Of a stretch of DNA of 64,000 nt, positions 24,401 to 35,755 are shown piece by piece. Location of the stretch: the NCBI GenBank assembly GCA_003640385.1, contig RCAB01000092.1:1-64000 (forward strand), given 5' to 3'. Numbering within the stretch: position 1 is the stretch's first letter; the number at the start of each line of letters is the position of its first letter. The notes under the pieces are model-generated. The model did not search any database and was not told the DNA's origin. It saw only the letters and a program-made list of their open reading frames with translations. The translations under genes and the position numbers were made by a program. Source of the stretch: Setaria digitata. Its lineage: Eukaryota; Nematoda; Chromadorea; Rhabditida; Setariidae.

Positions 24401-27400
24401 AAACTATTTCAGAATCTGGATGACTCCTGCTACAAGGATAATACTCTTGTACAACTAGTAACTTTGTTAAGCAATAAAACAGATTCGGTGAATCTTAACA
24501 ATCTGAAGCAAGTGATTGAGACATTATTGCTTAAATGTAATCCAGTAAGTTGCTTATCGATTTTCAACATTTTATTTAAGAAAAATTTCCTGTCCGCTAA
24601 TTTTTCATCAATTTTTTCACGCATAATTGCTAACTTAACGCGATAATAATTTCAGATAAACAGTTGAAGCTTAATTTGCTTATTTTAAATTCCTATTGTA
24701 TTTTTTAAATTAGATTGACTCTTATGACTTAAAACACTTTCTTTTAAAATTTAAAACTGAAATTCATATGTGTCTTGAACATAGTTTGTATTTCGAAAAA
24801 TAGGAAAAGATAGGGCTGCAATGCCTTTCTTGGTATGTGGTGGTTCTCTGCTAGGCACCCATCATCCTTGTGCTTGGTCTAATGCTGGTGGGTCTCAACC
24901 TTTATGAGGTCATATCCATAGTACAACTGTAGTAATTTTATTATTAAACACTAGATCAAGCCTTAAATAAACATTTAAAAGAAAAGCCATATTAATACAA
25001 GAAAAGAAGCGAGGATGATTTGGGACAAGTTGACTTGTTGTATATTGAAACATAAAAGGATACTTTTTCTGGAGAATGATACTGAAATGGCAATGGAATT
25101 TGGCAAGCAAAAAATTAGAGGAGAGGCTGTGGAAGAGAATGAACTCATTAAAGGTTTGCAACATTTTTATATATTCGGATTTCCCACAAACTTCTTGGTC
25201 TCCAATCACCTGTACTTTTAAAAAGTTGAAATCTTTCCAAAACTCTTGTAAATATTATTTTGTTATTGCGACGAGAAATTTTTTACAATGGTTTAATGAT
25301 TTATATTTGAAAAGTTTTATGTTATTACTTGGATGACCGTTTTCCGACACGGAATCCTTCTAATTAACCAAATAAGTACAATCCAAAGTTGAACTATCTC
25401 AAGTATACGAGCTCCATATCGCTGGAGGAATCGACTAGTATTGGCAAAGTCAATCGTTAAATCACTTCATTCAATCCATCTGCCGTTCGAGGTTTTTCAG
25501 GAAAAGCATTTGATTGCAAATTTCGTGTCGGATTGATTTATTGCTTTTCTCGCTTAACTATCTGAAAAAAGGAGAAAGTTATTAGTGTTGGAAGAAGAAG
25601 CAGTCGTCTGTCTTCCTTTTTGTCTTTCGCAACCCATTGCTTTTTCCAGAATCTTGCATTTGTATCCTGATTAGAAATAACAGCTCATAGTTTATACTTG
25701 AAACCAATGCTGAACACACTCATCTCTCTTATTGCTTATCTGTTTGCCTTTGCAAATTTCACTTCAGTGACAGATTATTGTCGACATATTTAACATAACG
25801 CACTGTTTTCAGCATCATCGGTACTTGGTGTGTTACCAGCTGTAGTTCGATCATCCACAACTCCTCCACCACCACCACCTCCTCCACCTCCACCACCATC
25901 ATCCGAAACCTCCCGACCACCACCTGCTCCGCCACTCCAGTTGAATCCGAGGGAGTTTAAGGAGTCAGTGAAAAAAAAAGTGGATATACCTATACCAAAA
26001 GCACTGAAGCCGAAAGCCATGCCTAAAGCTGGATCACAGATGAAACAGATTCAGTGGACTAAAATACCGGTTGAAAAGGTGAATCAGGAATCTGTTTCTT
26101 CCTGATTTTTTTCGACTCTCTCACCTCTTATTTTGAGTTTTCTTGCTTTTTAGATTTTTCGAAATTACAAATCATTTCAATTTTATTTTGCTTCTTAAGT
26201 TCAATGAATTATATTCAGATTTCATACTGTACCCTCTCTCGTCCGATAAGATCGAAAATCCTATATCCTATTTTACCGGAGAGGATCAAATTGATATGCA
26301 GGTTTTTATCTAATATTTAGGTAATTGGCGATGGGGTGCAAAAAATTCGAAACGTTTGGATGTCTTCAGCACGACTGTCTGAAAACGGTAAGATTTTGAT
26401 CTTTTATTTAAGTGAAATATTTATAAAAAAATAAAAATTCATCATTTTGCTGTGCTACAGTCAATTAAAAAAGGAATTTCCAGTCAAACAGAGGTACTTC
26501 CTATATGTAAAGAAATGGCTTAACGAAAAATGGGAATCGCTGGCTTTTATTTCTTGAGTGATTCTTGTCCACAATTTCTTACCATTCAGATTCCCCATTT
26601 TTTCCGATATGACTGAAATTTTTTCCTGGACGGACAAAGCTGTCAGTCGTCACAGCTTTGCCAAGGAAAAATCATTCCGCAGCCTTTTTTCGTTTCAACC
26701 TCCAGTTGTACCCAATTTTCCAGAACTACATCTTAATTTCGATGAACTGGAGTCGATGTTTAGCTGTGCTTCTACTAGAACATCTACCGATGCGTCTGGT
26801 ACTGAACGACGTACAACTAGAAGGAACGCAGTGATTAATTTACTATCGCACAAACGAAGCTTCAACGTGAGCATTTTCCTGAAGCAATTTAAAGAAGGTA
26901 AAGTAATTTATCTTTTGTTTTTCTAAACTACGTGTTTTTTTTTCACTTCGAAATATTTTTATGGAGTCTTTATGCTTCGATAAATTATTCTAGCAGATTT
27001 CAGTGCCCAAATAAATCCTTCTGGTTTTAAGGTACATCTCAAATTATTGAAAATGTTCGGAATGGACAAGGAGAATTTTTCGGTCTTGAACGATTAAATA
27101 ATCTTCGTGCTGTTTTGCCAGACAGTGAAGAGGTACTGAAATTATTGATTGAGGAAATTCGATTTTCGCTTTAAATTCATGAAAAAAAAATACCTTACAT
27201 GCATTTGAAGAATAACAACGTATTAGAAAAATTTGTAAAATTTATTAAAATCACTCAATAAAAGGTGTTAAGCAAACTTCTGTAAAATGATATGTGATAG
27301 AGAAATGAGATTAGAATCGAAGAGGGATAACTTTGTAGAAGTTGAAGAGGGTTAATATTCAGTTCGGGATTCGTGGCAAAGTGGATGAATCACTTTTCAA

Positions 27401-30400
27401 ATGAAAACTTTGAATTAAGCTAATAATTGCAGATTGAAATTTTACGAGGATTTAGTGGTGATCAAACGCAACTTGGTATCGCAGAACAATTCTTTTTAAG
27501 TTTATTAACTGTGTCAGACTACAGACTTATTTTGGACTGTATGATTTTAAAAGAAGAATTGGACATTGCTTTCGAGACTCTACTGCCTCATATTGATACT
27601 ATAATTAATAGTTGCATAGGTTTGTTTTTGTTATTTAATCTCTTATTGAAATTGATAAATTTAAGAAAAAATAGATTAATTCAGTTATGCTCTGAGAGAG
27701 TCACTAGTTTTGTTTATTTGCAAAAACATTTCGAAATTTCAGTTTTAGTTGGCTAACATGTACATGTGATAAATTTCAGTTTAATTAAAGGCTACAGTTC
27801 GTTACATAATGGAAACATTTTAAGTTCATATCATCAATAAGTTTAGACGATAATGAGATAGTTTTAATAAATTTATTCTGTAATTTTAATCTTTTCAGAG
27901 TGATAATACAATGAAGAAAAATATTGTGTAAAAAATTTCAGAAATTAAAGAAAGCAAAGCATTGCCAAAAATCTTTTGTATGCTTGTACAAATTGGCAAT
28001 TTTTTGAATGCAAATGCAACATTTGGGAATGCAGCTGGCTTCAAGCTTAATTCATTATGGAGGATTCTAGATGTGAAAGCTACACAGAAGAGTATAACAC
28101 TCCTTCATTTTATTGCAATGGTTTGTTACAGCTAGCACGATCATCCTGCTCTTTTTTCAAGATTTTGCTAATTAGGACAAAATTATTCGTAAAGTTCCGG
28201 GGTTGGAAGTAGTCAGACAATGCAGAGGTGGTGAGATAATTTATAGTTGAAAAAAGCTTCAAGCATTTTATGAACTGCATTTGTTTGTATCCCAAACACT
28301 AGATGTCAGTTGAATATCTCGAATCAACCCAGGTATGAAATTAGGTAGAAAGTCCAGAACTTCTGAATAGCAAAATTCATGAAGTACTTTTTCGATTGCA
28401 ACTTAACAGTCATCTTTTAAGCAAGATCGAGAATGTACGGAAAAATTATTGGATGAATTATTAACAGTACCAGTTGCTGCAAGGTAACTATTGCTAAATT
28501 TTATTGGAGAAACTAATATACCTAACAGCTGAAATTCAGTTACTCAAATCTAAGCAGCTTGAACTAAATATCTTATTTTGGTATCACGAATTTGGATCTA
28601 GCAAAATTTACTCGTGTTATTAATTTATTCTGGGATAAAATACAGTGAATTTCGAAAAACCTTTAAGGCTTTCATTGGAATCAATCCGAAATGATGTTCG
28701 GACAATCAGTGATAAATTAATTAACGTGAGTAATGAAGTAAGAAAGCGGACTGACGTTCGTTTTTTCGAAGATACTAATCAACATTTCATGGTATATTCC
28801 AATTATTCTTAGTTGTGTCTCTCTCTAGTTACAATTTCCTTGAACTATATTTCATAATTAAATTATTTACTTCGACTTTTTTGCTACGAATTGCTAATCG
28901 CACTTCTTTGATTCTGCTCACAAAATTGAAATGTAAGGTAAATTAGCGAAATATACTATCCAAGTAGAAAACCTACGTTGCGAATATTTCAGCCTAAATA
29001 AAAAGAAAAAATAGAGGCATATCGAGCGAAAAAAAGGGGAAGTAGCATTTTTTTGATTAATAATAAATGACACTTAATAATTTATATTTTAAAGAATTCA
29101 CGACAGCATATGGCAAATATGCAAGAACAACTGGAACAAATGGACCAACTGATTTCCTATTTGGCAGCCTATTTTTGTGAAGATGAAAAGCATTTCAAAA
29201 TTGAAGAATGCTTCAAAATACTGTCAACATTCATCTGCAGGCTTCGAGATGCCCTAAGTGTATGTTTTCATTGCCATCTTTCTGTATTTCAAATAACATA
29301 ATCTAATTTAGCTAGTTAAGTAATAACCATGTTCAACTCCTGTCAAGTTTACATTATACTGAATTGCTTATAAAGGAATTGATTTGTTGGATCTCAGGTC
29401 GGTATAGTTACAACAGAATTTATTGCAAATTGCTTTTTTTTTTCCTTCGAAGGTGAGTCGGTTAAAATTTTAGCGACTTATCATTTAAATTTTCATACAT
29501 TTTGGGAGACAAGACGATCCTATGGATCCATCATAATATTTTTATGTGTTTTTAATCTACTCATTTAACTCCTGAATTTTTGAATTCCTTGCCATACAGG
29601 ACAACGAAAAACGAACAAGAAGATTGAAACGCCTTGAAGAACGAACCAATGTGGAAAATATCGTATCAGATAATTCTTCAAAGCTTAACTTACCAAAGAA
29701 GATAAACAATAATAATAAAACACTGGAAGAACTTCTGGAAAGCGAGTAAGCTAAAGTCGATATGCGGTGTATTCTTCACATATCTTAACATATATCTATA
29801 CTTACTTGGACCTTGAGACGTGTCACAGTTGAGGATTATTCTTAGTTCTGAACTTTTTGCGAATCCTAGATATCTGGTTTATTTCGTGGTACCATTGAGC
29901 AGTCACCATTCCAAAAAATTGATTCAACAATTCAAAGAAATATTCAGTTAAACGATCGATCTTCATGCTGATTCCGCGGGCTTTCAGTTCTCATGCGGAT
30001 ATCCGTCACTGTCGACCTCGTTCAAATACCAACCAGTCAAATATTGTGGTGAAGTTATCAGCTGAAGAAAGGAAAAATCATAAAATTGTTCATCGAACAG
30101 TTCGTAAACTAAAGGATGAAGTGTTTGATGGGGTAAGCAGTTCTTATGGAGAAACTTTGGTCTTACTGGTAGTAGACAGTGCTCGGTGACATTTTCATTT
30201 AGTTTTACAGCAAATATTTAGGCGGACGATATGTCACCAATTATGAAATTACGGAAACAATCACGAAATAAAAGTGATGCATATCTGATAAGACATAGTC
30301 AGAATTTGGATGAGTTCCTCGAAGCAGCTGAAAGGGTCGAAAAGGAAGCTGTAAAACAACATGTCGAGGTAGTATTTACTTCTTTACTCAGAATTCAGTA

Positions 30401-32085
30401 AACAGGAAATAACCCTTTTCATTTTAGGATTTATACATTGCTCAAATTTGCAAAAAAAGTCTAGAATGCTGATCACATTTTCAGTCCAATCCGCCGTGTT
30501 ATTCGAATAACAAAGAAGCGCCTCAAGAATTAACCGAAATCGCTCCAGCTCCCTTAATTTCTTCAGGTTAGAAACAAACTAATTATTTGGGAAATATCAT
30601 TTTCGAAATAACTTGCCAATTAAACTCACTTTTTCACTCTATTATGAATTAATTATTATGAATTCTATTATTATGAATTCTTGCATCCCTTTTTTGGTAA
30701 GAAATTTTGTTCGCCATCAAGACTTTTTCGGCCTCCTAGAAGAGGATACAGGAATGGATATTACTATTTAATCACAATTCACGCAATTTCTCATGAAAAT
30801 ATGACTCTGACTGATTGATTGTAATGAAACTTTTTCAGAAGATATACCATCGAGGATAGGTGCATCAACATTAACGGAGCTCGAGCAAGCACCACAAAGC
30901 AGTCCTTTGGAAGAAGTGACTTCAGGTGCTTCCTCAATAGTTGAAAGGGTGCAGGATGCGGCACACATCGCTGGCGACACGTTACTTTCCTCGATGGATA
31001 AAATGAAGCAGCGAATTGCAGCGGAAAGAGCTGCCGAGATTCCGTTACCCAAAGCAATACGTGGCATGCGGACAAAAAAATCAGTGGAGAAGAGGACTTC
31101 CGAAAATCCACGAGCTTCGCCTTATCGAATCAAGTTATCCACAACTCCGAAACAACCTCTCAGCGTTACCACAACACAACTCTCTGCTACTGTAATTCCA
31201 GCAACTCGAAAAGCTGTGATAATGGAACAGAGTAGTGGGTTGAAAAGCAAATCACCACTGCAATCACGGAAATCAATCTTTACTACTACCAGCCAAGAAA
31301 TCTTGACCAAACGATGTAGTGGAATAGATTTAAAAAATAAGACTGAAGTGAATTCTTCGAAAACTACTAAAACTACATTTTCTCGAAAACCACGTCCTGA
31401 CACGACTGGTAGCAGTTCATCTAGCGCTAGAAGTATAACGTCTATGCGCACGCCGAAAAAACCATTAGAACTTTGTACTATGGATACTGAGATACCATGT
31501 ACGTCGAATTCATCAGTAGAAAATTCGCCGCAGCGTCCACGTAGTGCAAATCATCATCTTGACTTGGCTCCCCATGATAGCGTTGACTCACAACCGCTTT
31601 GGGGAGCAGCTTACCAATCAGTTAATCTCAAATCAAGCATACCACTTGCAAAGGGAGTATCGCATCTACGTGACAACAGTTCACGTTCCACCATGTCAAA
31701 TCAGGACCGTCCTTCTACCGTACTTAGTCATGACACTTCATCAAAATCTCTTGCTGTTTCACGGCTTATTGCAGTACCAAATGTGGACCGCCTTCCCACC
31801 GTATCAAGTCATGACTCTTCAAAATCACGTCCGAAATCGGCTCCAAACCGAACATTAGCCGTAACTGGTGCAACGCCATCAGCACGGATAATAGCATCAC
31901 GTATCTCACCCTTTCCACCACGACGGACTGTCAAGGGCACAGTTAGACCTGGTACTCAGACACTAACATCTGAAGCAACAACTAGTTCGCAGAATAAGAC
32001 GATGAAGCGTACTGACTCTTGTAGTACCGCTTCAAGGCCTTTACTGATCAAAACTGGTACGGTATCAAGACCTAGGTGGAAGTGA
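9435..32085 (+). CDS. exc-6: INF2/EXC-6-type formin (diaphanous-related formin)
   Basis: Actin-nucleating formin with an N-terminal DID (armadillo-like) region, FH1, FH2 and a long basic tail. Exons read: 9411-9522 (ATG 9435), 11664-11758, 11840-12067, 17161-17194, 23306-23394, 23474-23685, 24413-24544, 25813-26078, 26321-26387, 26484-26493, 26590-26897, 27032-27132, 27433-27619, 27942-28120, 28176-28230, 28310-28332, 28422-28483, 28668-28791, 29095-29259, 29600-29745, 29988-30132, 30222-30368, 30485-30566, 30839-32085. An acidic linker (SEDEEEEEAEDDND) lies in 23474-23685. FH1 has 12 consecutive prolines. FH2 carries SIFLKQF, IGNFLNANATFGNAAGF and SITLLHF, as in INF2. The last exon adds about 415 Ser/Thr/Arg/Lys-rich residues with an imperfect internal repeat (SHDTSSKS, SHDSSKS). 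About 1,390 residues are accounted for. Unsettled points: missing DID sequence between 12067 and 17161, the phase at 24544/25813, and whether upstream exons exist. INF2-type assignment is firm; exc-6 versus its paralogue inft-2 is not. Confidence 0.9.
12068..17160 (+). other. Large formin intron interrupting the DID
   Basis: The exon ending at 12067 has an AAG|GTTAAT donor in phase 0. The next secure DID exon starts at 17161 and needs an incoming phase of 1, so at least one exon is missing. Two open segments flanked by AG and GT, 12901-12956 and 15531-15550, would together restore the phase, but their protein similarity is too weak to assert. The rest is AT-rich with an 11-bp hairpin (13007-13055) and a 26-bp palindrome (14237-14262). 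Confidence 0.5.
14237..14262. repeat. 26-bp perfect palindrome
   Basis: The two 13-base halves around TAACTAGTTA are exact reverse complements with no spacer. It lies within a formin intron. It may be only the product of AT-rich composition, or a cruciform or protein-binding site. Confidence 0.6.
17161..17194 (+). CDS. exc-6: 34-base formin DID exon
   Basis: Flanked by AATTTCAG and GTATGA. Read in phase it gives LNVSERVNQIR, which joins in phase 2 to ALLNSGTFGEFDHEI of the exon at 23306. The joined text aligns with the INF2 DID stretch around RTQLRNEFIG. It is an isolated exon with more than 5 kb of intron on each side. Confidence 0.65.
17743..18003 (-). CDS. Possible nested exon, unrecognised protein
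   Basis: On the minus strand, a TCTTATAG acceptor is followed by about 86 open codons ending in TGA. The peptide is of balanced composition, with EVGCVEREDNSAKQYFQY near its start and IRFENILGKIASQLKRNS near its end. This is unusual for chance open frames in such AT-rich DNA. No upstream exon or start codon was found and I do not recognise the family. It may be the last exon of a small gene nested in the formin intron, or a decayed gene copy. Confidence 0.3.
18645..18881 (+). CDS. Short ORF with a predicted membrane helix, unrecognised
   Basis: ATG to TAA, 78 codons, on the same strand as the host formin intron. The C-terminal third (LVGKICLGIVLLSIICNLL) is strongly hydrophobic and would form one membrane helix. 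Local base composition is less AT-rich than the surrounding intron. Its last codons overlap a possible donor (CGGTAAGA). I do not recognise it; a chance ORF remains likely. Confidence 0.2.
   Translation: MQTVPPLFYDFAQLTAKLYGCIKLADTVCITLTDRGRRKFNFNAELALVGKICLGIVLLSIICNLLIILESFFISFVR
20470..20910 (+). CDS. 146-codon ORF in a formin intron, unrecognised
   Basis: ATG to TGA, preceded by a pyrimidine-rich tract. The composition is rich in Leu, Phe, Tyr and Ser. The second half (VRLSFVRGWLLDLCSHMSY) looks more protein-like than the first. There is no domain I can name. It is one of the longest open frames in the window that does not belong to a recognised gene. Confidence 0.2.
   Translation: MQITSEKLFLFEKVTSHSDYLIPFILLQYFSGTYHFQKLNNKLQSNESYYFILFLLVQLVENFMTSLYIDVILPSNIQLYNLMTSLQLSHNIVRLSFVRGWLLDLCSHMSYTFYGSLNLVARPFRNSLGRWKLTPLLLCQEIQGKR
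21853..21909. repeat. 24-bp perfect hairpin, 9-base loop
   Basis: Positions 21853-21876 (beginning TTTTATTCCATTTC) are the exact reverse complement of 21886-21909; the loop is TTTCTACCT. Just upstream the motif TTCTACC is repeated several times (about 21806-21847). The stem is longer than chance would give and contains GC pairs. It could be a foldback element end or a transcribed small-RNA hairpin. Confidence 0.7.
22918..23133 (-). CDS. Candidate nested small gene, 71 residues, unrecognised
   Basis: On the minus strand, ATG at 23133-23131 opens a 71-codon frame ending in TGA. Seventeen bases upstream is TTTTAACTAACAG, a plausible splice or spliced-leader acceptor. The peptide has balanced composition with charged and aromatic residues (PLWSKWFLAYFEVYQKQ, LLWRYAAEEGSMNE). 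There is no signal peptide or membrane helix. It starts about 170 bases from a formin exon on the opposite strand. The family is unknown to me; it may be a small single-exon gene or an exon of one. Confidence 0.4.
   Translation of the reverse strand: MKDPTPNSVPKSGENMMVNGQFCASKVTPLWSKWFLAYFEVYQKQDDKLLWRYAAEEGSMNETVVLGERNF
24545..25812 (+). other. Formin intron before the FH1 exon
   Basis: The donor at 24544 (CCA|GTAAGT) is in phase 0, but the FH1 exon at 25813 needs an incoming phase of 1. Either an unseen short exon lies here or a nearby donor (AAAT|GTAATC, exon end 24537) is used. The intron contains a G-rich, less AT-rich patch at about 24800-24905 and overlapping short open frames at 25015-25221 that lack acceptor signals. 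Confidence 0.5.
26484..26493 (+). CDS. exc-6: 10-base formin microexon
   Basis: TTTCCAG precedes and GTACTT follows the ten bases TCAAACAGAG. Without it, the exon ending at 26387 (phase 1) cannot join the exon at 26590 (phase 2 in). With it the frame is kept, reading ENVKQRFPIFSDMTEIF at the start of FH2. It is inferred from phase and splice signals only. Confidence 0.55.
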
Positions 32086-33918
32086 TTTAGCAGTAAAATA
32101 TTAGCGAAGTCGAAACACAACCTTCTGCTACAAATATGTTATTCAGGAAGAAAGTAAGACCAGCCCAACAGTGCAAATTTTACAATCGCTCTATACATCT
32201 CATTCCGGTTGAGTAGTTCAAAGGTCTCTACATTGTTTACTAGTATCTTATCAACATTGTTGATATTAATTATTATATTATCCTCACCGAAATGGGTAAT
32301 TGTGATCTACATTTTCAGACCAACTAGTTAATATTATGTTATATTACTACATACTTATTTAGTTGTAGCTGAAAATGAATCATTTCGAAGTTAAAGGAAT
32401 TTAAAGAATGAACAGGGATTGACTCATCATATAACATTTTATATCATTTAGTATATATATATATATATACATATATGTATATATATTTCATCCTGTACAA
32501 CAATCCCCATCGAATTATCCTTACTTGTTTGAAGTAATGTTCATCTATAGCGTCTTGTTAATTTAGCACGTATGACGTTTACTAATTTATTCATTAACTT
32601 CCCGGATAAATTGTCATCCTTTTTTGCACAACCAATTTCACATAAAAAATTTTTTATACTAGAAATCGTATGAAGAGGAAAAAGCATATCTTTGCCTGCA
32701 CATATATTAAAACATCTTCAGGTGTTGACGTAAAACTCTTAACATCAATCGACTTTAATACATGATTGCTTTTGGAAAGAATTTTCAACCAACTATTTTA
32801 CTCAAGCTTCGCTTCATTCCTTGTGCACCATTTCGACATCTCTGACATTTCTACTACAGGGTTATCTTCCAATTAATTAAAACCAAACAACACTTCCTCA
32901 TAATGACCCAGTTCCTTCCACATTTTGAGCAGAAAGTTCTAAAAGATAAAGGAGTATCTGGTCTTCGAGTATCGCACAGTAGCCCTTTCGATGTTCAGTA
33001 GTATATCCCGAAAGTGAGGAATAGGTATTCCTTATTTCCTAATGGTCCATGGCTTCCTTATTAGAATATTATACCCAACTGCATGTCCTTAAGTCCATCT
33101 AAGACTCCATTTATCACACTTCGTTTAAAACCGGTATGAAGCAAAAAAACTTTAGGAACATAGGCTTATCTGAAAATACTTCACGATATCTACAAGCATC
33201 CACTGTTCCGAAGAATTTGATTCGTTCAATGAAACTCTAAATTTCACTTCAGCTAACTGTCATGTATCGTTTTATTTTATCCAGTGGATTTACAGCTGAA
33301 TAATCATGTCTCCTCCAATAAGAAAGGCTATAGAGGCCATAGTTAAAATAAAATCAAAATAAAAAAAAAATTGGACTTATTCCAGCTCATCTTTTAAAAC
33401 GGTTAAAACAGGTCTTCTGAAGTAAATTGGCCAAATCATTTGTTTATGTCATTTTAAAATAAATGATGTAAAAAAAAAAAAAGGTGTGATGACCACCGAG
33501 AAGCTATGCTGCGATTGAGTTACTTTTATACTTCATTTCTGAATTTGCATTTAGACTGGCGACTAGAAAAAAGTCACGAACATGTAACCCCTTATATTTA
33601 CGATTTCTTGCCTTCAGTTAATAAGTGAGGTAAGCTTTAGGCAAAGTGAATCTTTAGCAGAAATCACCTTTCAGTAATTTCCGACAACACGTCCAAGGTG
33701 TATGTTATATTTCAATGATTAATTTACCTAAAAATCTAAAATACTTCAGCTCCGAAATGTCGCTGCATTTGCCGGAACTTGTGGATAAATTAATTAACTA
33801 AAAGGACTTAACTACAATAGTTAGTAGCAAATCAGACACTTACAGCATTGCAGTATCATCACAATAGAAAAATAAACCAGCAAAATCTCCAGTCCTACGT
33901 CAAAACTCCAACAAAAGT
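32086..33918. other. Convergent 3' region between formin and rps-1
   Basis: 1.8 kb between the formin stop and the rps-1 poly(A) signal. AT-rich, with an AT dinucleotide run near 32451-32485 and no open frame of note. I see no AATAAA soon after the formin stop, so its 3' end is not placed. Confidence 0.6.
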
Positions 33919-33924
33919 TTTATT
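33919..33924 (-). terminator. rps-1 poly(A) signal AATAAA
   Basis: AATAAA on the minus strand about 34 bases after the rps-1 stop codon, a spacing consistent with the short 3' UTRs of nematode ribosomal-protein genes. Confidence 0.6.
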
Positions 33925-33957
33925 CAATCAAAATTAACATTATAAACATAACAAAAT

Positions 33958-35700
33958 TTATACGGATTCTTGTACGGGAGGCTCATAGTCATCTGGTCTT
34001 TCTATCTTTTCACCTTCAGCACTTGTAAATGTACTCACATCTGTATGCATTTCCATAAGACGTCCAATTTCAAACTTTGGTTTCTTCAATATTTTCACTT
34101 TCCTAATACACACATCTTGCAATGGATAGATATAGGAACAAGCTTTCTCGATGTCTTTGCCAATCGAATCCGGAACCAGTTTATGACACACATCCTTTAA
34201 ATCACTTCCTTGCACCTGAACAACAGCAATCAATAAAAAAACACGATCCTTCCAATATGAACATTATTAATTAACCCATTAACTCTAGATTTCGACATGG
34301 TTCACAGTCTAATGGTTTCCCCTGTTACTGAAAACAACCGTCATTCACAAATTCACAAGTCGTCGTTCTGTACCAAAAAAAAGCTTTTCAGATTAAATCA
34401 GTGGAACCTCTGTAAGAAGCATTTTTATAAACACTCACTTCTTTCTGCATGTATTCGACCATTTTGGCCCGAATCTGCCTAATCTTCGACGATTTCGCAT
34501 AACTTGTTTTCTTCAACTGCCTCGCATTTTTCTTTGTGAAACCGATGCAGAACAGTCGTAATAAATACCCATCAGATGTTTTAACCGCAACATTGGCTTC
34601 AATAAGCGTCTAAAACTTTTGTTTGATCTGACTTAAAGGATTTGAAATATCCCCGCTGTAATTTATATGCGAAACGGAAGCCCCGCAGACAAAAATTATC
34701 AATGAACCATCCGAAACTTCAAAAAAAGCCACAACACAAATTGTGCTTCAGAGCAGCAATAATCTGAAAGGGATTTTTTTTTTCGGCAAGCTAATACTTA
34801 CATGCCATTTTTTGACAATAGAGCATAGTTTATCACGAGTAAGTCGCATGCCGTGAAAGTTGGTCAAACAAGTGCGACCCTGAACGTCTTCACATATCAA
34901 ACGCATCTTTCGGAATTCTGATTCGGCATTATTTAAGTCACCAAGGGATACTTCGTAGACACGTCCTTTTAAACCTTCGCTGGCAATCTCTACAAACGTA
35001 TTGTACCTTTTTTAGCATTAATGGTTGAAAACTTCCAATCACACAATCAGAACTGAAGTCCGAAAACTGGGCGAGATTTTAACAATATTATTAGATGAAA
35101 ATCCCAGTAAAATATAAGTCACATATTTGATCTGAGAGCCAAGTAGAGACCTTGGTTTTCTGTAAGGATGTTAAGAACTATACTATCACTACTAACTGCT
35201 TTAGATGTACGATAAGCAAAGAATAAATCAATGAAAACAGAGCAATCAAGGCCAATGTATTATAGTAGTAAAGAATAAAACAATTAGTAGCAGGTAAACC
35301 AACTAAAAAAGAGTCATAACTTTAGCCAAATTCCATCTCTTACGAAAGACATCTCAATAGGAATTCAGTTTAAAACAATCACTGCTTTTATTAACTAAAT
35401 TATGCAAAGTACGTGCGGCCATTTTTAAAAAAAAAAATATTTAAAATTATCATTCTTGTAACTTCTGAAAAAAACTGCCATAATTCTCGCTGTAAACCAG
35501 CCGGCATATGAAACGGTCATAAATTGATAGCCAAACTACTTACTTGTTCCCTGAGTACGATTTACCAACGTTTTCCCGATATGTTGAACATTGAACATTG
35601 ACGGCGCTTTAATATCGTACCACTCCTTACGTGTGAATGGATCAACAGCCTTCTTCTTCGCACCTTTCTTGCCCATCTTTTTGTTCTTGCCAACTGCCAT
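33958..35700 (-). CDS. rps-1: 40S ribosomal protein S3a (eS1)
   Basis: Structural protein of the small ribosomal subunit, on the solvent side near the mRNA exit. Four exons: 35700-35544, 34989-34802, 34609-34439, 34215-33958, all GT-AG with matching phases (1, 0, 0), giving 257 residues, the usual nematode length. It starts [20 protein letters not shown] and continues with [85 protein letters not shown] and ends YEPPVQESV, all diagnostic of S3a. A probable trans-splice acceptor lies 48 bases before the ATG. The gene is divergent from ifet-1 and convergent with the formin. Confidence 0.97.
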
Positions 35701-35748
35701 CTTGAAGCTTACAAATTGTTAATAAGCCTGTCGGGCAACAAGTCAGTT

Positions 35749-35755
35749 CTGCAAT
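35749..35755 (-). promoter_or_regulatory. Probable spliced-leader acceptor of rps-1
   Basis: On the minus strand TTTTAATTGCAG ends 48 bases before the rps-1 ATG. No in-frame coding precedes it. Nematode ribosomal-protein mRNAs are commonly trans-spliced, so this is the likely leader addition site; a cis intron in the 5' UTR is the alternative. Confidence 0.5.

Noticed and set aside
25015..25221. 68-codon frame that might be a hidden formin exon
   Set aside because: Its donor phase would suit the FH1 exon, but there is no pyrimidine tract or acceptor in a usable phase, and overlapping frames on both strands are equally open.
25790..26020. Glycine-rich minus-strand open frame
   Set aside because: It is the antisense of the polyproline FH1 exon of the formin.
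31122..31451. Minus-strand open frames under the last formin exon
   Set aside because: Antisense shadows of a long, composition-biased exon; no independent signals.
34215..34609. Suspected frame conflict between rps-1 exons 3 and 4
   Set aside because: Recounting places the GTGAGT donor directly after the Glu codon at 34439, in phase 0, matching the acceptor at 34216.
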